64,000 nt of DNA from Atriophallophorus winterbourni (lineage: Eukaryota; Platyhelminthes; Trematoda; Plagiorchiida; Microphallidae), in the NCBI GenBank assembly GCA_013407085.1, contig JACCGJ010011118.1, positions 1 to 64,000 of the forward strand, written 5' to 3'. The notes beneath the pieces were generated by a model that worked only from the letters and a program-made list of their open reading frames with translations, searched no databases and was not told the origin of the DNA. Below, in pieces: positions 56,301 through 64,000 of this stretch. A program made the translations under genes and the position numbers. Each line of letters opens with the position of its first letter. Positions within the stretch are counted from its first letter, which is position 1.

Positions 56301-59300
56301 TTTACCGTTCATGTACACCAAGAATAGAAAAGGTCCAAGCACCGAGCCTTACTGCCTCAGATGGAGACAGTAAGATTAGTTTCAGTGAATCTTGAAACGG
56401 TGGATGTGAGTAACACATTACTCTGGTCATCCATGAGTGCCCTGGGTGCTTCACCAGGAATCACTTTGTGATTCTGTGTTTGAATACCGTGGTTAGTTGT
56501 ACGAAACCTATGTAACAGTGGCATTCAAGTATAACTTTGTTTACCACTTATCCACGGTTTCAAGACTCACTTAACCTGATCTTACTGTCCCCACCTGATA
56601 ACGTCAATTAGCCACAAACCGTTAGTGGTGTTTATGTGCGGTGGATGTGAGCAACACATTACTTTGGTTATCCATATGCGCCTTGAGTGCTTGACCAAGA
56701 ATCACTTTGTGATTCTCTATTTGAATATTGTGGTTATTTGCAAAAAAGCTATTTAACAGTGGCTACATTTATACCTGTTTGCTCTGACCGTCATTTTATT
56801 GAAATGACCTTATCTCTATAATTTCAATGAATCTATGAAAACGAATAATACCTTGAACCCATTATCTCATTGTTGCTGCACACCTGTAAACAGATATGAC
56901 GAACTCACAGCTCTCGTTCAAGTGGATGATTTAACTCGGAAATTCGAATGTTCGTACAAGGAGGCGACGTTGTGGTGGGAGCGAATGTTTCCTGACTGGT
57001 ATGTGTGGCACAATTTATTTTCCAAACTTAAATGTATTACTAGTTAAGGTAAAATAGATTTATTTTGGTGGACGTTAAACTAGTTTCTCCACACACTTTT
57101 CGAATGGGGAGTGTCAAATGCGGTATATAATGGAGTCATATTTTATGATTCACTTGTCTGGTGTTTGTGATAGGCTTCATTCGGCAGGTGTTGTCCATGG
57201 ATGTATATCGCAAGCATACGATGATTGTATCATCCCTCGCGTTTCATATGACTGAACAGAACGATCGAGGAGGACCCATCTTACCAACAACTTTATCAGA
57301 GTTTTGCAGTAATAGGCCGATTTGTGGCCTTTGTCTGTTGCCGGCGTGGTCTATGTTCCTTGGTCAAAAGCACTATTTGATCTTTCCAAGCTTTAAAATA
57401 ACGCTACCCAGTGCGCATCCAAAATTACGGTCGATAGTAAGTTCTTCAAACTTTTCGGTCAATGTCAAGAGCTTTCAGATCTGTCTCACAAACCTTTTTG
57501 TAGCACAAGAGCGGCCTGCCGGAGGGTGGGATTCCTAGATTCAACTCTGCACTACTCATGCTGGAAATGGTAAATAAATTGTAAAAATTTATTATTACGA
57601 ATTCCCAATGTTCGACAATGTGGTATTTTGTTGAAGTTCTACAGCATTAATAAATAATGGATGTTTTTATTCGGCATGCAGACCCCTACCTTCGACTCAT
57701 GTTAATCGTATTCCATTGAGAAATAAAGAAAGGTTTAATCTCCGGTAGTTTTGATGTCAAAATCATCATTCTCTGTATCTTATTCTGTTGTTTATTCATT
57801 ACTGTGAAAAATCAGACCATCATGTCTCGTCAATATATCAATATTTTGTCACGCAAGGTTTCGAAAGTTTTCACGAAGTTTTCGCGGGCCCCAACAAACT
57901 TATGCTACTATTAACTGGCGAGTTTTCTTTTCCTACCGGCAGGTTGTCTGTCACTTGGCCTCGATTTATCCTTCAATTTTCAAACGACTTCAAAATTCGA
58001 AAATCCGAAAAAATTGAACAACTTCACGACACCATCAATTTCACATCTGATGCATATGTTTCAATCTACTCTTGGGATTTGTTCACAAGGTAATTACAAA
58101 TCTTTCTTAACATTTCACGATTTAATCGATCTTTAGAAAAGACAACTGTGAAAGATTTACGATCGCTTAACTGAAATTTTGGCAACAGTCAATATTTTCT
58201 TGCTTTGTTTATAGGAGACTTCAATCTGTCTCATCTATATAACCGAGTAGGTAATCCATCCCGATAACAAGACTACAAATTCCGCGAACTATTTGATTAC
58301 ATCCAATGGTATAATAATGTTTTGGAATATACTAGACAACGAAATTTGCAACAGATATCTGTTCTAGACCTAGTCTTAACCTCTGAAGCCAAGGCCGTTG
58401 AAGATGTTCAGTATCATTCTCCGCTGGGTCGAAGCGACCACCTCTTTCTGCTCTTTCAATACGTGTACAACGCCAGTAGAATGGTAAAGCAAACAAAACT
58501 GAATAGAAAAATTGATTACGTTGGTTTGATGCGAACATTGGGGGTTTTCGATGAACATAATGTAAATTTCCGTGATCTAGACTCGCAGTGCACAACCAAC
58601 ATGATACATTTAAATTCTAACTATGTCTCAAAACATCAGAACAAAGATCCTCATTTGAAAATTCGCAGTCGCACCGATCGCACTAGAATATGGTTGACAA
58701 AGCGAGATTTTGCAAGGGCTGTTCACAGGGTCGCCAGAACAGAATCGATCTGGGAAAAGTATCACGAATTATGGAATCAAGTCACAAATCTCATCCGGGA
58801 GGATAACAAATATCACCAGCTTCAGCTGGCAGTAAGAATGCAGCAAAATCCCAAACTGCTTTATGGAACCGTTAACGACACGACTAAGCTGTAACCCGGT
58901 GTTTTCCCGATCATGGCAGATAACGGACTAATCGATTCTGTCCTGGAAACCGCTAACGCTCTAGCCAGGTTTTATTCACGAGTTTTCACCTCAATGTTGC
59001 ATTACTGCCATCGGAATTGTCAGCACCAATTGTGATGGAGACAATATGCGATATATGCATCAATTCTGAAATAGTGTAGCACCGCCTACGCAGGTTGAAT
59101 AACAACAAGTCCCTAAGAGTTGATGGAATCACACCTGCAATCCTAAATTTATGCGGCAATCAATTTTGAGAACCACTTTGTGATTTATTTAATCACTCTT
59201 TGAGGAAAGGTGTTGTACCGACTGACTGCAAATGAGGAATCATAACATCCACCTACAAAGGTGGAACTCGTTCTGAGCCATAAAATTACTGCCCTGGTAC

Positions 59301-61794
59301 ACTCTTTCCAGTGATCTCAAACGTCATGGCGCGAATTATGTGCGAAAGAATTGTGAGTCATCTCGAAACCCGAAACTTGTTGTCCAGATATCAACATGAT
59401 TTCGGAAGTCTCGTTCTTGCTTGACTAACATACTGGAGACAATGGACGACTGGACGCAGGCAGTGGATGAAGGTCGTTGCGTCCATCCGTGTTACTTGAA
59501 CATTTCAAGGGCGTTTGGGCGCGTGGACCATTCTATACTCCTGAACAAGGTGCGGGATGTTGATATTTTTGGGTGCCTTCTTACCAGGCTTCGAAGCTAC
59601 CTACAAGGCAACTGTACGTATCGATTGCACAATGTCTAGGGTCATAGAAGCCACTAGCGGTGTCCTACAAGTTTCGGCACTTAGTCTGGTTCTCTTTTTG
59701 GTCTACATTTTCGACCTTCCGAAACTTGTCACATCCAAAATGATTCTCGTTGCGGATGATGCTAAACTTTGGATGCGAATCAAGTCAAGTGTGGACTGTT
59801 TTCGCTTAGAAAGCGATGTGGATATATTGGTCAGATGGTCCGAGCAAAACAAGCTTCCATTTAACTTTAGAAAGTGCAAAATATTGCAAATAGCTGATGA
59901 TCTCCTATTCTCTTACAACATTGGATCGCAACAACTGGAATGGACAACTAAAGAAAAGGATCTCGGCGTATGGATTATTGGAGGTTTTAAGAATAGCATG
60001 CAATGCGAAGCAGTGTACAACGGAATTTGTCACGTGCTATGTATGCTTCGGCGTATTTTCGAACGTATTTCCCGTGAAACATTCCCCATGTTCGTACTTC
60101 GTGCAAGCTTGGTCACCATGACTACAAAAGGACATCAAGCTGCTTGAGAGGATTTATCACAGAGCAACTAAAAATGGTTGGCTGTCTCCGCAACCGGCCA
60201 TATGAGAATCGACTCTTGCATTTTAATTTGGATACACGCCTGGCAGACGGGTTCAATTAGATCTAATCCTAACTTATAAAATATTGATGCTTGTACAACA
60301 TCTGACGGTACGGAGTTACATAAGAAACAAACGCTCACCGAATAGAAGAACCGACGGCAGTTCCGGTGATAATGCTGAATATCAAATGACAGTGGTTGAG
60401 TACATGTGGTATGGCTTGACCGGAGGCGAAATAGATGCTTCAGAGGTTGCATCTTTTCGTTCTAATCATTTGCCAATATGAAGTCGCAAAAACTGTTGCA
60501 AACACCGCAACCATTTTTTGTATCATGTGTTGCAGTGACACCGAAATCAAGTTCTCCTGATCTTGAAATAAACCTAGAACCATAATCGATTAGACTTGCA
60601 CATTTTGTCGTGCATCGCTGATTCATCAAACGAACTTGAACCACGTGACCGAGTAATTACACAGACGCACGAGTAACATAGCTTGAGGCAAAGTCACACT
60701 TCATCCAGACTAAAATCACCTTCAATTGGATTAGCTAGGTTTCTTTTTATTAATCCTCAAACAGGTAGGATTCGTGACCCGACCAGTCTACCTTTTCGAA
60801 AATACTTTGCATGCGTTGCAAAGTTTGAGTGGGTGTTAGTAATCACTTTTCGTGATGAACTACGTAACGGCGATGAGAGATCCGAATCGTACAACTGAGA
60901 AATTGATTCGTTTCGAATAATGCATAGTATTTTTTATTGATTTTATCAATAAATTTAGCTGAGGGGAAACATGAATACACAGTATTGTTCACTGTAAACT
61001 GATCATCACTACCTCTATCCAAAAATATCAAGCTCTGTACCTAAATATTCCGTGTAGCTAGAAAATTGACGAAAATTGTAAACTGTACAACTTGACATAT
61101 ATTTATTTCAGAATTTGATATTAATATTAGAGGGCACAACCAATGAATGAAGTTTTCGAATTCAGCCCAACCAATTCCTGGCTGCTATGTTAAGATTCGC
61201 GGATACTGGTCGTAGTTTTCCTATCTGCAGAGTACAAACAGTACTAAATCGGTCGCGGTTTGTGCATGTGTGTGGAAAATACATGCAAATGAGAATCTTA
61301 ATTCACTACTATTGGCTTAAATTTATCTACTGGTGTGTGGGCATAATTGATTATATAAGTTAGGCGTACCAGTCTTATCTACCGCTGGCTTACAAGTTCA
61401 AACCTTGCTTACCGGTTTTTCATTGTTTCAACGCATGTGCTTCTTGATCGTACTGTCCCTAACTGATGAGTTCAAATAGCACTAAACCAGTGTGTGTGAG
61501 CGAGTAAATATTCAAATTCGTTTCAGAATATAGATCGTCCGGAACTATAGTATTTTCGTAGCATGATACCATTAAAAGGCTTCGTTTCAACCAAACTGTT
61601 TATCTCCCAACTTCGTGTGTTCCAATTGTCGTATGCCACTATATTTCATGTATTAACTCCAGGTTGTTTTGTCCTTGGGAGCGTTTAATTCAAGTTTGGA
61701 CAAAAATAGTTCGCGAGCCATCCGGCTTCGTGCCTTGGATTTCCTTCAAGGAGATGCATAAAGTTCTCTCAAACTATCGATCGGTTCCTGGCAC
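50365..61794 (+). CDS. CBL: CBL E3 ubiquitin ligase, N-terminal exons (continues beyond the window)
   Basis: CBL proteins bind phosphotyrosine on activated receptors through a compound domain (four-helix bundle, EF-hand, SH2) and ubiquitinate them with a RING finger. Exons are 50365-50735 (M start, in-frame stop upstream at 50344), 56894-56998, 57943-58089 and 61663-61794. All junctions are GT-AG and all interrupt a codon after its second base. Exon 1 ends RYLEHFLKNIVICLKFMLNL and MQLSKLTMRLMY, matching the last helices of the bundle. Exons 2-3 give YDELTALVQVDDLTRKFECS and INFTSDAYVSIYSWDLFTR, the EF-hand. Exon 4 gives LFCPWERLIQVWTKIV and GFVPWISFKEMHKVLSNYRS, the entry to SH2. About 252 residues are visible; most of SH2 and the RING lie to the right. 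In the EF loop the first Asp is Asn and the last Glu is Ser relative to human CBL, so calcium binding may be weak. Confidence 0.93.
51359..53986 (-). mobile_element. RTE-1 LINE copy c, 3' part in sense (twin-primed insertion)
   Basis: Minus-strand order from 53986 down: endonuclease C-terminal half (SNTFFQTKPQHNVSWKHPRS, ADCDTDHSLVCAKLKL), linker (VDKTHQMERWVEHFSSLYSR), RT (52738-51737: VFIDLTKAFDYVSREGLFK, RRGVKQGCVFDPTLFGIFFA, LLFADDAAFIAHSEK, LLYGTETWTTHARHERK, RLRWLGHVYRM), then RPHLRYKYVCKRDMKALGID and a terminal Cys/His cluster (FRCQRCRRDC...FSHSKSC). The element ends in CAA-type repeats at 51359. The 9-bp duplication AAAATGCAG at 51350-51358 recurs at 55400-55408. It lies in CBL intron 1, opposite to the gene. 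Confidence 0.93.
53987..55399 (+). mobile_element. RTE-1 LINE copy c, inverted 5' part (5' UTR and endonuclease start)
   Basis: The plus strand carries ~850 bp of 5' UTR, then SFLKLGTWNVRSMLPGFHDD, ELKRLNVDVAALQET (stop TGA follows where copy b has a sense codon), FFWKGRGSDEPRLHGVGFAV, VNVYAPTLSATPAEKDAF and VVVLGDFNARVSADYESW, ending LLELCTQF at ~55398. The 3' part on the other strand starts at SNTFF. Compared with copy b, only 9 bp (ATCTTTGTG, plus the strand) are missing between the two halves. The inverted half joins the sense half by its 5' UTR tip. This is the structure made by twin priming. Copies a and b lack the 5' UTR, so this is the only view of it. Confidence 0.93.
55480..56345 (-). 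mobile_element. CR1-like LINE, RT palm to C-terminus, in CBL intron 1
   Basis: Minus strand: CNLILFADDIKICKRVGSVN (active site, about 56275), ELPFNPAKCKMLRLGKSLHY, AENDLGI, LSLLKRIFRMFTPEILPLLI, then at 55902-55696 MEYSTQAWELCLRNDIELRD and RIYHRATKLVSRYRNLTFEE. Frame broken several times. Confidence 0.8.
56350..56800 (+). repeat. Degenerate hammerhead repeat, tandem copy
   Basis: CGGTGGATGTGAG starts at 56398 and 56639 (period 241 bp), and AGAATCACTTTGTGATTCT occurs in both units. The ribozyme site reads CCCCACCTGATAACGTCAAT, then CACAAACCGTT, so both core boxes are damaged and cleavage is not expected. It lies just before CBL exon 2. Confidence 0.75.
57180..57560 (-). mobile_element. RTE-1-like LINE 3' remnant in CBL intron 2
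   Basis: Minus strand from 57540: GIPPSGRPLLCYKKVCETDL, KALDIDRK, EELTIDRNFG, matching the post-RT block GRPHLRYKYVCKRDMKALGI of copy c, then decayed sequence ending RGMIQSYACDIHPWTTPAE. Very decayed. Confidence 0.65.
58190..60480 (+). mobile_element. CR1-like LINE, endonuclease end to C-terminus, in CBL intron 3
   Basis: GDFNLSHLYNRVGN near 58215 and SVLDLVLTSEAKAVEDVQYH with PLGRSDHLFLLFQY (the SDH motif) mark the endonuclease end. KSLRVDGITPAILNLC-like residues near 59110, HPCYLNISRAFGRVDHSILL (59486-59545) and VLQVSALSLVLFLVYIFDL with VADDAKLWMRIKSS (active site AD-D, about 59750) mark RT. EKDLGVWIIGGFKNSMQCE and MLRRIFERISRETFPMF mark the C-terminal part. Stops and frameshifts throughout. 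Same orientation as CBL. Confidence 0.85.
60500..61190. other. CBL intron 3, no feature recognised
   Basis: Short frames on both strands (60644-60462 minus, 60683-60898 plus) have no recognisable product. Confidence 0.4.
61195..61530 (+). repeat. Degenerate hammerhead repeat, tandem copy in CBL intron 3
   Basis: Two ribozyme-like cores lie 238 bp apart. At 61225 it reads CTGCAGAG-TACAAACAGTA-CTAAATCGGTCG: stem II and the GTC site are kept, but both core boxes are mutated. At 61463 it reads CTGATGAG-TTCAAATAGCA-CTAAACCAGTGT: the first box is kept, GAAA is mutated and GTC lost. It ends ~130 bp before CBL exon 4. Confidence 0.75.
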
Positions 61795-64000
61795 GTAAGT
61801 TTCGCATTATACATCTATTTAAAATCCGTCTTTCATAATTTCTCCCTCTATAATAATATACGCATTATCATATTTCGCTTGCGCTCACGTATGTTAATTC
61901 TGTACTTTAAATTTATTTTAATCCGGTTCCTCACAGACGAATATAAGCGATTGTTGCGAAAGCAATTTCCATGTTCTCATTTTCATCGCTGATTGCATTA
62001 TAATGAAAGATGGTTGTAACTAAAATCCGAGAGACCTGTGGTACGTTCTTCAGTGGATTGTGCAGCCTTCAAAACAATCGCGGTTTCTGGTTACTCTTTG
62101 GTCTCGTAACGCCGACAGTAGCAACTACCAATCAGTTTGAGGAAATCACGATTACCCGACATCTAGTTCTCTTTGTCACCACTAAAGAAGGAGTCGTGCC
62201 AGAGGCAAGATAACCGATTGGTGGTATACAACAGGCCAACACTTGTGGTGAGAGACTTCAAATTTCGGTAAACTGAGCAGAGGGAGATCAACCATCGGTT
62301 GACCAGAAGTCGAAGGTCACCACTGTATGATTCCTTTGTAGTCACCTACGAACGTTCTTAACGAGTATCTTCCGACGACTTCGTGTATGTTGCAAAGATT
62401 GATTATTGAACTTCCACTTGTTTATAATACACGCGAATGACCTAGCAAAGTTCTCCGGCTGCGTGGATTTCTATAGCAAATAAAAGACTCTGTGTGAACC
62501 TTCTCATTTGTGACCGGACATGTTACTAGACTTAACAACAGCGACTGTTCTGCTTTCAGATTTAAATGCACTAGACGTCGCAACTCTATGCCGGAACTCT
62601 GAAGGCTTGTTACAAGGGTTTTGAGCTTTTAATAATAGTAACACATCGAAGGCGTTACCTTATTTTGTTTCACGTTTCATTCCATCAGCATGAAAGACAT
62701 CTCTCGCTTTGGCTGATATTGGGGGTAAAGTGAATCTATAAAGCGGGAGGTGCAAGCTTAGTTAACTTTTCTATTGCATTGACTCCATTTTCCTTGTGAA
62801 CTGAAAAGATTTCATCGCAATCGACCAACACAACCCCATCTCATTACACTTCGATTCCTTGAGCGAATGGATAGCCAGACTGTAAATTGTGCAGCTTATT
62901 AGTAAGTTAATTTAGTAGAACTTCGTGCAAACTTTCCAATTTCATCGAACCTAAAAGCGATGTGATATGAGCAGTATTTATTCCAACGTTTAAATGTGAT
63001 GTCAACTTGATCGTTTAGTAAACAGCTTTTTAACCATTCAGTTTCTTACCCCATAAGAAGGAAGATTGACCGCTTCATTTAACCATGTGAGTATGGAGTA
63101 AACGTCCTGTTGTCATTCAAATTCACTGCACTTTAACATTACAACCTCATTGAAATTCGCAAACCCCCGGAATAGTTTTTTGGAAAAATTCTACGGCAAA
63201 ATTTCAGTGTGATTCAGATTTTCCCAATGTGTTGTTCAGATAACATCCCCCTATTTACAATTCACTATCGATTTCAGACTATTTGCTCTTACTAGATGAT
63301 GTTAGTGAGATTTTTACCTGCGAACCTTCAAAGACTAGATTAATGTCTGTGGTTTCGAAATCTAACTAAATCAGCCTTTTCCATCAGAGGAAAAGACAAT
63401 TTTAGCCTGTAAATCAGGGTAAGAAGTTTTACTACAATAGCGTCACAGCGTGAATCAAATGGATTTTTGTAGATAATAATCTCGACGTTGAACATAACGT
63501 GTTATTCACAATCCCACACTTGTGAGGATTAAAGGATTCAAGGATTTATGGTTAAAAAAGTTAATACTCTACAGCACCACATGATTACGGTATGAATAAA
63601 ACATGAAAATTACACTAGTACAAAAGCAATAGAGAATATCAAATGTAAGGCTCACGAACGATGTTCATTTGCAAGTGCAAGTCCAATTTCGCTTTAAAAA
63701 TCGCCAGGCAAGGAGAGTCCACCACATGTTGGGGTAGGGAATTCCAAAGAAATATAGCTCGTACGGTGAAAAATGGCGGGATTGAATTGGCTAATTGTAA
63801 TTATTCTATTAAACAACGAACTAGCTACTTTTTAATATCTCGAGTGTAATAGATATACAATTTTATATTATCCGACTAAATAACCCAAAATCCATCAAGT
63901 AGTACACCGAACTTCAACAAAATTCGAAATGCGCGAAATTGTTTTCGCTATGAATGCGTGCAATTTCATTCATGGTGTATCTTGAAACCCTGTTGTTCCA
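61795..64000 (+). other. Downstream intron of CBL, nothing recognised
   Basis: The next CBL exon should encode the core of the SH2 domain, including its conserved Phe-Arg-Leu-Ser pocket. I found no such exon up to the window end, so this stretch is most likely intron. Short open frames (62010-62213, 63661-63849) show no recognisable product. Confidence 0.5.

Noticed and set aside
50736..56893. Possible additional CBL exon between exons 1 and 2
   Set aside because: Exons 1 and 2 join in frame and align without a gap to the helix-bundle end of CBL, so no exon is missing.
57161..57538. 125-residue plus-strand open frame in CBL intron 2
   Set aside because: The opposite strand reads as the decayed RTE-1 C-terminus, so this is an antisense shadow.
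1..64000. CRISPR arrays, rRNA, tRNA or bacterial genes
   Set aside because: No regularly spaced direct repeats of that kind, no cloverleaf I could support and no prokaryote-like gene clusters. Intron structure shows a eukaryotic genome.

Overview
The window looks like a platyhelminth genome, most likely a digenean trematode. I infer this from three spliced eukaryotic genes (two with introns of only 26-31 bp), CR1- and RTE-type LINEs at very high density, Ty3/Gypsy elements, and short tandem repeats carrying a hammerhead ribozyme. I see no bacterial-style operons, CRISPR arrays, or rRNA or tRNA genes. The species cannot be fixed from sequence alone.

Three host genes can be supported. SEC61B (beta subunit of the ER protein translocon) is on the + strand in three exons: 4434-4436, 4468-4548 and 6608-6793. 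TBCA (tubulin-folding cofactor A) is on the - strand, with its last three exons at 11341-10980; its first exon was not found. CBL (an E3 ubiquitin ligase adaptor) is on the + strand, with exons at 50365-50735, 56894-56998, 57943-58089 and 61663-61794, covering the four-helix bundle, the EF-hand and the start of the SH2 domain. CBL runs off the right edge. The three genes act in unrelated pathways.

Most of the rest is transposable-element debris.
- 0-11 kb: fragments, SINE-like copies and the first two host genes.
- 11.8-18.5 kb: an RTE-type LINE (called RTE-1 here) on the - strand, split by a nearly complete second RTE-type LINE (RTE-2) with a 10-bp target-site duplication, and carrying two smaller insertions.
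- 19-31 kb: CR1 LINEs, mostly on the - strand. One, at 23.9-28.1 kb, keeps both ORF1 and ORF2.
- 31.5-36.4 kb: a decayed CR1 split by a young Gypsy element (32120-35523) with 224-bp LTRs, a perfect 5-bp duplication and a scrambled gene order (pol before gag).
- 37-45 kb: CR1 fragments, a ~350-bp inverted repeat, an internally deleted Gypsy element (41525-42959) and a Gypsy gag-protease remnant.
- 45.9-49 kb: almost featureless AT-rich DNA.
- 49-62 kb: the CBL locus. Just upstream of its first coding exon is a tandem repeat with an intact-looking hammerhead ribozyme. Its first intron holds a twin-primed (5'-inverted) RTE-1 copy. Later introns hold CR1, RTE and ribozyme-repeat copies.
- 61.8-64 kb: no gene recognised.

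All identifications come from reading the sequence and from knowledge of the families. No database search was run. Names such as RTE-1, RTE-2, CR1-A and CR1-B are labels for this window only.
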